Assembly: GCF_001939115.1 (NCBI RefSeq)
Contig: NZ_MQTZ01000044.1
Span: 62,001-126,000 of the forward strand
Length of the DNA stretch: 64,000 bases
Source of the DNA: Leptolyngbya sp. 'hensonii'
GTDB lineage: Bacteria > Cyanobacteriota > Cyanobacteriia > GCF-001939115
Reading direction: 5' to 3'
This document shows, in pieces, positions 55,715 through 64,000 of the stretch (position 1 is its first letter; the number at the start of each line of letters is the position of its first letter). The notes beneath the pieces are model-generated. The model worked only from the letters and a program-made list of their open reading frames with translations. It ran no database searches and had not been told where the DNA came from. The translations under genes and the position numbers were made by a program.

Positions 55715-57715
55715 TTACTCTGCCTCTCCGATCAGGGTGAACGCGGCCCAGGCTTTTGGGTCGGGATATTCTTTCATCGTCGCCAGCATGGCCTGCCGCA
55801 GGGCTCTGGCCTTATCTGGCCGTTGCTTCAGGTTCTGATAGAAATGGGTCATCAGGGTGGCCGTTGGTGCGTCTGGAACTGCCCAGAGGGAAACGACGAC
55901 ACTGGGTACTCCTGCCCCAATCAGCGATCGGGCCAGACCCACCACCCCATCTCCCGTGACCCGTCCCCGTCCAGTATTACAGGCACTTAACACCACCAGG
56001 TCTGCCTGCAACCGCATCTGCAGGAGCGCTTTGGCACTCAGAAAGCCATTATCTTGGCCGGAGGGAGCCAGGGCTATCAGGCCTGGCATATCGACCTGGA
56101 CGACTTTCTCCCGGGCCAGGGCGGACTCTGCGGCCACCCCACCCACCCGCACATTCGGACCCACGATCACCGCTCCCGGTGTGACGAAGACCCGACTTTG
56201 ACGGGCCGTGCGCCCATTGGGATCGACGGGCAGGCCAAACTCAGTCAGATTGGGGTCCAGATCCAGGAGCCCATGGGTGGCCAGATGGATGACCCGACTT
56301 TTGCCGATCAGCTCCAGAATGCGGGCCTTGGTGGCCTGACTGCCGAGGATGGGGGTTGTCCCCAGCAGGGCCGCGATCGCCCGGGCTTCCTGTTCCGAAC
56401 CGGGGAGACTGGCCAGGGGCCGGGGTGGAATACCAGGTTCGGAGGCGAAGCTGGGCATGGTGGGATTGCCCACCACCAGAGCTGGGGTCAGGGATCTCGG
56501 AGATCGCCGCTGTTGGTGGGTCAGGGCCAGAAGCTGAATCGAGGGAGTGGTCAAAATGGTGTGTTGCTCAATCAGGTACTGGCTTTTCTGGTCTTGCAGG
56601 CTGGCAAAGGACACCAGAAACAGCGGTCCTTGCGGGATGAAGGTGATGCGAGCTTCTGGCTGCGTCGGCAACAGGTCGGCGATCGGCTGAATCAGGAGCT
56701 GGTGCAGTTTCTGCAATTTGGGATGGGTGCGATCGACGGCTGTGGCCACCCGAATCGTCTCCAGATTTTCCTGAAACACCAGCCCTCGACTGGGAATGCC
56801 CAGGGCACTGCGGCTATCCCGCACCAGGTTGACCAGCCCGGAAGTCTGGTTCAGCTCATTCAGACCCTGGCGCAGGGGTTTCAGGTCTACCCGACGAAAG
56901 GTGACTTCCCCGGTGGGGCGGATGACCCAGATGTACAGGTCTGTTTCCGTCTCTGGCTCGTCCCCCAGCACCCGCACCTCATCCCCCACGATCGCATATT
57001 CGACCAGGGTGCTGTTTTGGGTACGGGCAATGTGCCGGATCTGTTGCAGGGTGGGTGGGATGGTGGGGCGAGTTGTGGCACTGCGTTGAGCCAACAACTC
57101 AACTAGCGCTCTGGCCCGACTCCATTCCGATAGCTCCAGGGCGGCATCCGTCTGGTTGCGAGCCACCAGCACCTTTAACAGCAGGCGATAGGTATAGGCC
57201 TGTTGCTCAAACAGGGTGATCTGGTTGGTGTCCACGTTATCCAGCGATCGCACTGATTCCCAAGCGGCGATCGCCCGCCGCAGGGTCTGCTCTGCTTCCA
57301 GGAGCTGACCAGCCTGGAAGTAGGCTAGTCCAAGATTGCTCAGGATGGTTCCCTGCTGGGCCGCATTTCTGGCTGGTCCCAGTTGCTTGAACAGTTGGAT
57401 CGCTGAGGCATAATTTCCCAGGAGGAGATAAGCCCGGGCCAGCCCATACTGAGCTTCAGAAACCTTATCTGCCTGATTGCGGTCCTGATAGAGTTGCAGA
57501 GCCCGCTCGTAGGATTGGGCTGCCCCCTTAAAATCGCGCTGGTTGAGCTGGTCAAACCCCTGGTCCAACAACGGATCTGGGTTCTCGGTTTGGGCTAGGG
57601 GGAGGCCGATCGGGGCTGGGGAGAGGGGCTGACGGGCGATCGTGCCAGGGGCGATCGTCAGCACGAGCAGGGTGCTCAGGGCCAGGCGTTTTAGGTGTCC
57701 CATGGGAATATTCAT
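55715..57715 (-). CDS. TPR-CHAT protein (caspase-like peptidase), exported
   Basis: A 666-residue protein. A signal peptide (about 1-27) is followed by TPR repeats (about 50-150), a helical linker, and a CHAT domain (about 345-660). The presumed catalytic dyad is H481 in HLATHGL and C579 in LSACNTGRGRVTGDGV. The His-Cys distance is about 98 residues, 42 more than in the neighbour, owing to an inserted loop (about 490-545). CHAT is a caspase/separase-like cysteine peptidase domain. The substrate is unknown. It lies five bases after the larger TPR-CHAT gene. Confidence 0.9.
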   Translation of the reverse strand: MNIPMGHLKRLALSTLLVLTIAPGTIARQPLSPAPIGLPLAQTENPDPLLDQGFDQLNQRDFKGAAQSYERALQLYQDRNQADKVSEAQYGLARAYLLLGNYASAIQLFKQLGPARNAAQQGTILSNLGLAYFQAGQLLEAEQTLRRAIAAWESVRSLDNVDTNQITLFEQQAYTYRLLLKVLVARNQTDAALELSEWSRARALVELLAQRSATTRPTIPPTLQQIRHIARTQNSTLVEYAIVGDEVRVLGDEPETETDLYIWVIRPTGEVTFRRVDLKPLRQGLNELNQTSGLVNLVRDSRSALGIPSRGLVFQENLETIRVATAVDRTHPKLQKLHQLLIQPIADLLPTQPEARITFIPQGPLFLVSFASLQDQKSQYLIEQHTILTTPSIQLLALTHQQRRSPRSLTPALVVGNPTMPSFASEPGIPPRPLASLPGSEQEARAIAALLGTTPILGSQATKARILELIGKSRVIHLATHGLLDLDPNLTEFGLPVDPNGRTARQSRVFVTPGAVIVGPNVRVGGVAAESALAREKVVQVDMPGLIALAPSGQDNGFLSAKALLQMRLQADLVVLSACNTGRGRVTGDGVVGLARSLIGAGVPSVVVSLWAVPDAPTATLMTHFYQNLKQRPDKARALRQAMLATMKEYPDPKAWAAFTLIGEAE

Positions 57716-57720
57716 TCAGG

Positions 57721-60603
57721 TTATTCGGCTTCGCCAATTAATATAAACGCCGCCCAGGCCCTTGGATCGGGAAATTGCTTCTGGGTCTCTAGCATTGCCT
57801 GGCGCAGGGCCTGGGCCTTGTCTGAGTGGCGCAGGAATTGCCGGTAGAACTCGGTCATCAACAGGGCAGTGGGCTGATCGGGGACCTGCCAGAGGGAGAC
57901 GACGACGCTGGGGGCTCCTGCCGAAATCAAGGCCCGGGAGAGGCCAATTACCCCGTCGCCTGTAATTCTTCCCCGTCCTGTATCGCAGGCACTCAAGACC
58001 ACGAGTTCTGCTTGGAGTTGCAGGTTCAAGATTTCATTGGCGGTCAGCAGGCCATCGTCTGGGGCCGTAACATCCAGAGTAGACCGACCTGCAGCAGGGG
58101 CCAACGCGATCGCCCCAGGTACCCCCTGCCCAATCAGCACGTCCAGCAACCCATGGGTGGCCAGATGGACGATGCGGGCCTGGGGCATCTGTTTTACGAT
58201 CGCCCGTTCAGTTGCCTGGTTGCCGATGATGGCCCTGGTCTTGAACAGGGCTGAGATCGTCTGGGCCTCCCGCTCTGCCCCTGGTAAACTCGCTAACTGT
58301 TTAGCGGGACTCCCCGGTTCAAAAGCAACCCTGGGCATGGTCGGGTTGCCCACGATTAGCACTCCTTCTGATGAGTTGGCCCTCCTGAACCGTTGCCGTT
58401 GCTGCCGGGTCAGAGCTAGCACCTGAATGGAAGGGGCTATCAGAACCGTGTGGTGTTCGATCAGGTACTTGCCGTTTTGATCCTGCAGTGCGCTAAAGGG
58501 AGCCAGAAACAGGGGACCCTGGGGAATAAACGTGACCCGATCGGTCGGATTTTTGGGCAGCAGGTCCGCGATCGGCTGAATCAGGATCTGATGCAATTGT
58601 CGCAGACTTTCCTCCGTTCTGCGGCTGTTTTGGGTTTCAGCATTGGCTTGGGCCAGAATGGCGGCATTTTCCTGAAAAGCAATCCCCCGGGTGCCCGCTC
58701 CGATTGCCTGTCGGGTTCCCGTCACGAACTCTTCCAGAACAGAAAACCCAATCTGAGGTTGAGGATTGGGTTGGGCGTAGGGCCGCAGATCGACCTGGCG
58801 GAAGTGAATCTGCCCGGAAGGCTGGATGACCCAGATAAGGAGATCAGCTTCCCGGGCTGTCACCCTGCCAGCGACCTCGATATCCTCATAGGTGAGGGCG
58901 TATTGCACCAGAGTGGATTGCTGATCGCGGGCAATCTGCTGGATTTGGGCAATCTTGATCGGCGGTACGGCAAGACTGCGATCGTTGCGATCGGACAACC
59001 GTTGGGATAACAGTTCCACAAAGGCTCGCGATCGCCCCCGCTCCGCCACTTCTAGGGCCGCATCAGTTTTCTTCTCTGCAGTCAACACCCGGAGTAAAAG
59101 CCGGTAGGTGCGAGCCTGTTGTTCAAAAATCGAGATTTTGTTGGCATCATTGCTGCCTAATCCAGACCGAATTGACTCCAGAGCTTGCAGGGCCTGGAGG
59201 AGGGTCTGCTCTGCCTGGGCCAGATTGCCCATCAGAAAATAGGAGTTTCCCAGATTGTTCAGGATGAGAGCTTCTCCTGGCAAGTCTTTTAGGCTGCGGG
59301 CGATCACGAGAGCCTGTTGCTGATAAACGATCGCTTCAGGATAATTTTTTTGAATGTTCAAAAGAGTTCCCAGGTTCACCAGGGCCGTTTCCTCCCCAGC
59401 CCGATCGCCGAGCTGCCGACTTAAATTCAGGGCCTGCTGATAGGCGGTTAGAGCTTGGGTAGGCTCTCCCTGGGCTTGATAAGCATTGCCCAGGTTATTG
59501 TAGGCTGCTCCCTCCCCGGCCCGATCACCCAGGTTTTGAGCAATGGCCAGGCGCTGCAGATGAAGTTCGATCGCTTTGGCATAATTGCCCAAGACCGCAT
59601 AAAGATTTCCCAGATTGCCCAGGGCCTGACCTTCCCGCAGGCGATCACCTGTCTGCCTGGCCAAAGTCAGACTCTGGGTTTGGTACTGGATGGCCTGCGG
59701 GTAATTCCCAATGTCCAGATAGAGGGTTCCTAAATTGCCGAGAGCTTTGCCTTCCCCGGCCCGATCGCCAATTTTGCGGGAGATCGTCAGGCTTTGTTCC
59801 AGGTAAGCAATAGCCTGTCCATAATCTCCCAGCGCTTTGTAGTCATTGCCCAGGTTGTTGAGAACAGAGCTCTGTTCGTACAGATTCTGCATTGCCTGAG
59901 CAACGGCCAGATGCTGTTTGTGGTAAGCAATTGCCTGAGGGTAATTGCCCATACTGTAATAGACCAACCCAATATTTCCAAGGGTGCTGGCTTCTGTCCG
60001 TTTGTCTTGCAGAACTCGCAACAGAGTTAGACTTTGCTGGTAGGCTTCCAGGGCGCGAGGGTAATCCCCCTGGTTCAGGTAAACATTGCCAATGTTGCCA
60101 ATCACTGCTGCTTCCCCGGCCCGGTCCTTGAGGGCCTGATAGAGGGCCAGACTTTGCTGGGCGTAGTCTAAGGCTTGCTGCAAATTTCCCTGGGATTCGG
60201 CCACATTGCCTAGATTCTGTAACACCGAGGCTTCTCCTTGCCGATCTTGCTGGGTGCGGGCCAGGGTCAGACTTTGCTGGTAGTAATCCAGGGCTTGGGA
60301 AATCTCCCCCGTGACATAGAACACGTTCCCGATATTGCGTAGGGCTTTGACTTCCCCACGTCGATCCCCCGCCTGACGATATAGAATCAGCGCTTGCTGA
60401 AAAGCCTGTAATGCGGTTGGAAACTGACCCAGTTTGAACTGGGTTCTGCCAGCTTCCAGGGTCTGATCAGCCGCTTGAGACCCGACTTGGCCCTGGGCTA
60501 AACTAGGGAGAACGATCGTCAGCGGCAATATGGGGGGAAGCAGGAAGCCAGTAGTGGTGACGACCGCAATGCATTGGGCCAGACTCTTGCTAACAGAAAC
60601 CAT
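57721..60603 (-). CDS. Large TPR-CHAT protein, exported
   Basis: A 960-residue protein. A signal peptide (about 1-37, ending SLAQG) precedes about eleven TPR units of 40 residues (about 45-500) of the type GEGKALGNLGTLYLDIGNY, a kinesin-light-chain-like array. A helical linker (AARTYRLLLRVL-like) leads to the CHAT domain (about 640-955) with H817 in HLATHGL and C873 in LSACDTGRGRITGDGV. The repeats are nearly regular, so they could bind an extended protein. It is the first gene of a two-gene unit with the shorter paralogue. Cyanobacteria carry many such genes; targets are unknown. Confidence 0.92.
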   Translation of the reverse strand: MVSVSKSLAQCIAVVTTTGFLLPPILPLTIVLPSLAQGQVGSQAADQTLEAGRTQFKLGQFPTALQAFQQALILYRQAGDRRGEVKALRNIGNVFYVTGEISQALDYYQQSLTLARTQQDRQGEASVLQNLGNVAESQGNLQQALDYAQQSLALYQALKDRAGEAAVIGNIGNVYLNQGDYPRALEAYQQSLTLLRVLQDKRTEASTLGNIGLVYYSMGNYPQAIAYHKQHLAVAQAMQNLYEQSSVLNNLGNDYKALGDYGQAIAYLEQSLTISRKIGDRAGEGKALGNLGTLYLDIGNYPQAIQYQTQSLTLARQTGDRLREGQALGNLGNLYAVLGNYAKAIELHLQRLAIAQNLGDRAGEGAAYNNLGNAYQAQGEPTQALTAYQQALNLSRQLGDRAGEETALVNLGTLLNIQKNYPEAIVYQQQALVIARSLKDLPGEALILNNLGNSYFLMGNLAQAEQTLLQALQALESIRSGLGSNDANKISIFEQQARTYRLLLRVLTAEKKTDAALEVAERGRSRAFVELLSQRLSDRNDRSLAVPPIKIAQIQQIARDQQSTLVQYALTYEDIEVAGRVTAREADLLIWVIQPSGQIHFRQVDLRPYAQPNPQPQIGFSVLEEFVTGTRQAIGAGTRGIAFQENAAILAQANAETQNSRRTEESLRQLHQILIQPIADLLPKNPTDRVTFIPQGPLFLAPFSALQDQNGKYLIEHHTVLIAPSIQVLALTRQQRQRFRRANSSEGVLIVGNPTMPRVAFEPGSPAKQLASLPGAEREAQTISALFKTRAIIGNQATERAIVKQMPQARIVHLATHGLLDVLIGQGVPGAIALAPAAGRSTLDVTAPDDGLLTANEILNLQLQAELVVLSACDTGRGRITGDGVIGLSRALISAGAPSVVVSLWQVPDQPTALLMTEFYRQFLRHSDKAQALRQAMLETQKQFPDPRAWAAFILIGEAE

Positions 60604-60755
60604 CGGTTTTCATCCCCAGGACAATCATATTTTTATTTTTCGTTGAAGAGTACTTCATTAACAGAAACAAGCCTGCCGGTGCCCTTAATCTCTGCATAAT
60701 GTCCAGACGGTAGGTTAAAACCATCCCCGCCTAACTCCTTCGTGGTGACTCTGCC

Positions 60756-62039
60756 ATGCTTAACTTCACGCAGCTCACACCAGACTCCTCAATTGGAGAT
60801 CTGCCTGCCTACAAAGTGCATCTGGATATTGAAACTCTGGGTCGGGAACTTTCGGATCTCTTTGAGCAGCAGCCCATTTTACCTGGCATCGTCATCATTG
60901 AAGGGAACCGGATGGTGGGGTTGATCTCCCGACGTAAATTTCTGGAACGGATGAGCCAACCCTACAGCCTGGAACTCTATCTTAAACGGCCAGTCCGGGC
61001 TTTGTTGGAGGTGATGAAACATGAGCCAACGCGGTTACCAGGGGACTGTAAGATCGAGCAGGCAGCTCAGATTGCCCTGACTCGACCCGCTGAGACGGTT
61101 TACGAACCGATCGTGGTCGTGGGTCGGGATAAAAAATTGCGGGTTGTGGATGTCCCGGTGCTTCTCCTGGCTCAGAATCACATCATGAGCCAGATCAACC
61201 GCATGATTCAACAACAAAAGGATGAACTGGATCGCTGCTTGCACCAGGTGCAGCAGGAGCAGGCTAGGGCTCAGGAGTATGCGCACCTGCTGGAGATCAA
61301 GCAGGCAGAGAGTCAAGAGCGCAATCGCTTGCTGGAATCTCAACAGAGTGAGTTGATCAATCAGGCTCAGCAAATTAGTGATTTGAATCAACGCTTTATT
61401 AAGATTGGTCAACTCCTCTCTCTTGAGGGTAAGAAAGCGTTTCAGGCCACCTTTGAAGGGGTAGAAGCCATTTGCCAGAACACCGATCACATTATCAGTA
61501 CGGGCAAATCCCTGGCCAGAGAACTGGAAACCGTCCAGGAAGCCTCCCGGTTGATTGAAAAGGTGAGCAAGCAGGCCCGCTATCTGGCTGTTCAAGCGGC
61601 GGTGATTGCCAATCAAACCGGGGGACAGTTTGAAGGATTCAGCCGGGTCACCAATGACATCAGCCAGTTGGTCAGCCAGACTTTTGAAGCAGCCCGCCAA
61701 ACCAATGAAACCGTAACTCAGTTTCGGTTTCTCATCAGTGAGTTAACGAAGTTTGCTCAGCAAGGAGCCGGTACAGCCCAATCTCTGATTGAAAAAACCG
61801 CTCAAGCAGAGATCGCCCTGCTGGAACTGGAACAACTGGTGTCCCATCAACAGGTCCAGAAGGTGTCTGAGTTTGAGGTCATCCTCTCCAACAGCGCAGT
61901 TCAAACTCTGGTGCAGAAAATCCAGAGTGCGGGTGCTGCCATCAAAGAACTTGAGGAAATGGCCAAACTGAGGGATGTCCAGCAGTTGATTCAGAAAGTG
62001 GATCAGCCCCTCAAATATGGTCGCAGGCCAATTAGTTGA
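60756..62039 (+). CDS. Soluble chemoreceptor-like protein with CBS-like module
   Basis: A 427-residue protein without membrane segments. Residues 20-140 are the same CBS-like module as in the kinases at 7653 and 9207 (ILPGIVIIEG, GLISRRKFLERMS and YEPIVV). A long coiled coil (about 142-215) follows. Residues 230-360 resemble a methyl-accepting receptor hairpin, with the tip around ARYLAVQAAVIANQ (275-288) and FSRVTNDISQL. This places a CheA/CheW-type output on the shared input module. Methylation sites cannot be fixed. Start ATG 60756. Confidence 0.82.
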   Translation: MLNFTQLTPDSSIGDLPAYKVHLDIETLGRELSDLFEQQPILPGIVIIEGNRMVGLISRRKFLERMSQPYSLELYLKRPVRALLEVMKHEPTRLPGDCKIEQAAQIALTRPAETVYEPIVVVGRDKKLRVVDVPVLLLAQNHIMSQINRMIQQQKDELDRCLHQVQQEQARAQEYAHLLEIKQAESQERNRLLESQQSELINQAQQISDLNQRFIKIGQLLSLEGKKAFQATFEGVEAICQNTDHIISTGKSLARELETVQEASRLIEKVSKQARYLAVQAAVIANQTGGQFEGFSRVTNDISQLVSQTFEAARQTNETVTQFRFLISELTKFAQQGAGTAQSLIEKTAQAEIALLELEQLVSHQQVQKVSEFEVILSNSAVQTLVQKIQSAGAAIKELEEMAKLRDVQQLIQKVDQPLKYGRRPIS

Positions 62040-62060
62040 GGGTCATTAGTCCTTTGTTAT

Positions 62061-62255
62061 TTAATCGGTATACCCGACACAGTTGACCGTGCCATTCAGC
62101 AGGACATCAATCAGCTTGCTGAGGGCTTCCATGTCCACGGTATCGAACTCTTTGCTCCAGAGGAGATGGTTGATTTCGTTTTCGACAGAGGGGGTCAAAG
62201 TTTTCGCTGAAATCACTTGCTCTACGATCGTTTTGAGTCTCATATTGTCTTCCAT
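62061..62255 (-). CDS. Small conserved cyanobacterial protein
   Basis: A 64-residue helical protein, beginning MEDNMRLKTIVEQVISAKTL and with INHLLWSKEFDTVDMEALSK in the middle. I have seen this family in many cyanobacteria, often as a lone gene; its role is unknown. It converges on the receptor-like gene, with the stops 21 bases apart. It could start at M5. Confidence 0.75.
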   Translation of the reverse strand: MEDNMRLKTIVEQVISAKTLTPSVENEINHLLWSKEFDTVDMEALSKLIDVLLNGTVNCVGYTD

Positions 62256-62421
62256 CGCACTTCAAAAAGGATAGTTACTCATCTCTGATATCTGTACTCT
62301 CTCTCTTTTTCCTGGCTGATTCTGTGATGACCCGGCCAGCTCCCCGTGACTTTATCAACGTCAGGGTGTGATTTCTCTCACATCTATCCCTGGACCCCCT
62401 TCTGCGCCTGAGATTCTGGCA

Positions 62422-63225
62422 TTATGGAAGTGCTGCTTTCTGGCCCCAGGCGGAAACCATCGTGTAGTCCAACATCCAGGTTCCGGGATCTTGGGTGCCT
62501 TGTAGAAAGAGGTCAAGGTCTGCTTCCGAGACGATCCCTGTGTCTGATAGGGGTTGTTGCAGGTGTGCCACGGCCATTTGCCAGATCTGCGATCGAGGGG
62601 ATGCTCCAGGGAACAGAGCAATGTTCGAATGGGTATCAATATCCTGTAAGCCCAGTTCCTGCAACAGGAGAGGCAATTGGCGTCCCAGGGCCGGATTGAT
62701 CTGCAAAGAGGCATAGAACTGGCGAGTGGCCTCAAAAACCCGGTTGATGACCCGGGCGGTTTCTCCCTCCGTGAGGGCTGCAATGTTGGTGGTGAAATCG
62801 GGGTCTTCCAGCAGCAGCCAACCGCCGGGTTTCAGGGCATGGACCAGATGGGCCAGCGCCTGTTGCCGATCGACAATATGGAGCAGGACGCAGCGGGCAT
62901 GAATCAGATCGTAACGATTCGCCTCTACTGCTGTTTTAGCAATGTCCTGGGTGCGGATCTCCAGATTGGGCCGCTGTTCTTGGGCAATGAACCGGGGATC
63001 CAGATCCAGGGCTACGACCCGGCCCGACTCGCCAACTCGATCGCAGAGCCAACGCAGGATTGATCCGGCCCCAGCTCCCACCTCTAGACAGGTCCAACCG
63101 CTGGTGACCCCCAGTTTTTCTAGCAGGCTGGTGGTCACTGGATCAAACACTTCCTGAACCCACTTCAGTCGCTGCCATTCGGTGTCCTGTTTGGTATCAG
63201 CAAATACATAATCGGATTGAGTCAT
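62422..63225 (-). CDS. Class I SAM-dependent methyltransferase
   Basis: A 267-residue enzyme. The SAM-binding loop CLEVGAGAGSILRWL (about 46-60) and DLDPRF are clear, followed by DLIHARCVLLHI and PGGWLLLEDPDF. I chose the ATG at 63225 (MTQSDYVFADTKQ), where the family normally begins; the frame is open further upstream to 63273. The fold resembles small-molecule methyltransferases of the UbiE type, but the acceptor is unknown. Confidence 0.85.
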   Translation of the reverse strand: MTQSDYVFADTKQDTEWQRLKWVQEVFDPVTTSLLEKLGVTSGWTCLEVGAGAGSILRWLCDRVGESGRVVALDLDPRFIAQEQRPNLEIRTQDIAKTAVEANRYDLIHARCVLLHIVDRQQALAHLVHALKPGGWLLLEDPDFTTNIAALTEGETARVINRVFEATRQFYASLQINPALGRQLPLLLQELGLQDIDTHSNIALFPGASPRSQIWQMAVAHLQQPLSDTGIVSEADLDLFLQGTQDPGTWMLDYTMVSAWGQKAALP

Positions 63226-63431
63226 GGGTCTATTTTGCTGGAGGGAACTGAGGATGAAACAAACCGGGTACAATTTCGCTCAGATTCTAATACTACTTTG
63301 CTGGGAAAGTGCCACAGATGGCTGTAGGAGTTCGTTCCTGCAAGTGCCAGATGAAGGGTAGGCAACCTCAAAGCAGTATCACCCTTATGACGTGACGATT
63401 TCCATCCCCCGATGAGGTGATGACTGGAGCT

Positions 63432-63623
63432 ATGACCAAAGAAAAGCCTGATGCTGTTGCCGATTATGTCGATCGCACTGCGGCACTGATGGATCTACCC
63501 CTGCAACCGGAGCATCGTCCCGGTGTGATCGCTAATTTGACTCGCATTACTGAGATCGCCCGACTGGTGACCGAGTTTCCCCTGTCAGAAGACATTGAAA
63601 TCGCTCCCATCTTCAAACCATGA
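63432..63623 (+). CDS. AtzG-like small subunit (DUF4089)
   Basis: A 63-residue protein (MTKEKPDAVADYVDRTAALM at the start, ending IEIAPIFKP). It belongs to the AtzG-type small subunits that resemble GatC and stabilise an amidase partner. The stop overlaps the amidase start (ATGA at 63620-63623), so the pair is translationally coupled. The start is uncertain: ATG at 63420 and GTG at 63417 are also in frame. Confidence 0.82.
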   Translation: MTKEKPDAVADYVDRTAALMDLPLQPEHRPGVIANLTRITEIARLVTEFPLSEDIEIAPIFKP

Positions 63624-64000
63624 CTCAAAACCATGCAGACGCGACGAGCATTGCTGCTTCCGTACAGGGTCGGGAAGTCACAGCCAGGGAAGTGGTGGCC
63701 GCTGCTCTGGCCCGCATTGCAGCTCAGAATCAGGTTCTCAATTGTTTTACCACGGTGATGGCTGCAGCGGCCCTGGTGGATGCCGATCACCTGGATGCGG
63801 CGATCGCGGCTGGAACCGCTCCTGGCCCTCTGGCGGGGGTGCCTTTTGCGGTCAAAGATTTATTCGACATTACCGGGATTCCCACCCTGGCTGGCTCCAA
63901 AATCAATGCCGAAAAACCTCCAGCAACGCAAGATGGGCGGGCTGTTGCGCTGCTGAAGCAGGCGGGAGCTATCCTGGTGGGAGCCCTGACCATGGATGAA
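63620..64000 (+). CDS. AtzE-type amidase (5' end only)
   Basis: The first 127 codons of an amidase-signature enzyme that leaves the window. The amidase catalytic lysine is present in GVPFAVKDLFD (about 73-83), and the N-terminus resembles AtzE/GatA. AtzE with AtzG releases ammonia from carboxybiuret or a related compound in cyanuric-acid breakdown; in cyanobacteria the natural substrate is not established. The Ser-Ser-Lys triad's serines lie beyond the edge. Confidence 0.88.
   Translation, partial: MTQNHADATSIAASVQGREVTAREVVAAALARIAAQNQVLNCFTTVMAAAALVDADHLDAAIAAGTAPGPLAGVPFAVKDLFDITGIPTLAGSKINAEKPPATQDGRAVALLKQAGAILVGALTMDE

Noticed and set aside
56054-57106. 350-codon open frame on the plus strand
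   Set aside because: It is antisense to the shorter TPR-CHAT gene; the Gly/Gln/His-rich translation reflects the codon bias of the real strand.
57721-60603. Regular 120-base periodicity considered as a DNA repeat array
   Set aside because: It is the codon-level trace of the 40-residue TPR units of the large CHAT protein, not a satellite or CRISPR array.
55715-60603. TPR-CHAT pair considered as part of a CRISPR type III-E or other defence system
   Set aside because: No Cas gene or repeat array is present, and both proteins have signal peptides, which does not fit a cytosolic defence effector.
1-64000. tRNA, rRNA, CRISPR arrays, insertion sequences and prophage genes
   Set aside because: I looked for cloverleaf ends, direct-repeat arrays, transposase motifs and terminal inverted repeats and found none I could support.

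Overview
The window comes from a cyanobacterium. It carries photosystem II genes (psbO, a psb28-type gene), a cyanobacterial flavodiiron protein (flv3-type), a phytol kinase, cyanobacterial-type gshA and many families largely confined to cyanobacteria (DUF3611, Npun_F0494-like, DUF502 next to nusB). The octamer GCGATCGC (HIP1) and shorter CGATCG strings recur throughout, for example at 13766. G+C looks moderate to fairly high. The species cannot be named from the sequence. Apart from a few genes cut by the window ends, the DNA is densely coding chromosome. I see no phage, integrase, transposase, CRISPR array, rRNA or tRNA.

Layout. 1-6.6 kb: the 5' end of gshA, an EVE-domain protein, a Rieske oxygenase, a 23S rRNA pseudouridine synthase overlapping a REC-GAF-GGDEF diguanylate cyclase, a frameshifted STAS/SEC14-like relic, era and psbO. 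6.6-10.6 kb: about 1 kb of AT-rich non-coding DNA, then two tandem histidine kinases with a shared CBS-like input domain; the second has lost its ATP-binding motifs. 10.7-13.8 kb: an alpha/beta hydrolase and a large unknown membrane-anchored protein. 13.8-20.2 kb: a chemosensory cluster with cheR-TPR, cheW, a CheA/CheW/REC kinase without an Hpt domain and broken by an in-frame TAG, a single-domain response regulator and cheB; a 43-codon gene with its own terminator lies inside it. 20.4-32.4 kb: housekeeping and metabolism (rimM, aminotransferase, alpha-glucan phosphorylase, argC, phytol kinase, FkbM methyltransferase, psb28, epimerase, cobQ, a short ferredoxin). 32.4-43.6 kb: CbbX-like AAA+ ATPase, an ArsP_1/DUF1980 permease pair, a beta-propeller protein, flv3, coaX, Nudix, prxQ, argH. 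43.6-49.1 kb: SpoIIE-type phosphatase, ftsY, nusB and DUF502 on one strand. 49.2-55.7 kb: envelope proteins, an ABC1 kinase, an Uma2 relic, DUF3611 and a VanX-type dipeptidase. 55.7-60.6 kb: two tandem exported TPR-CHAT proteins. 60.7-64 kb: a soluble chemoreceptor-like protein that uses the same CBS-like input domain as the 7.6-10.6 kb kinases, a small conserved protein, a methyltransferase, and an AtzG-AtzE amidase pair that runs off the end.

The most unusual content is signalling. One CBS-like sensory module is used three times with three different outputs: an intact kinase, a pseudokinase and a chemoreceptor hairpin. Nearby, the Che cluster has a kinase lacking its phosphate-accepting domain. 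Whether these form one network cannot be told from sequence alone. The tandem CHAT proteins carry signal peptides and so probably work outside the cytoplasm. I found no gene set that clearly amounts to a new defence system.
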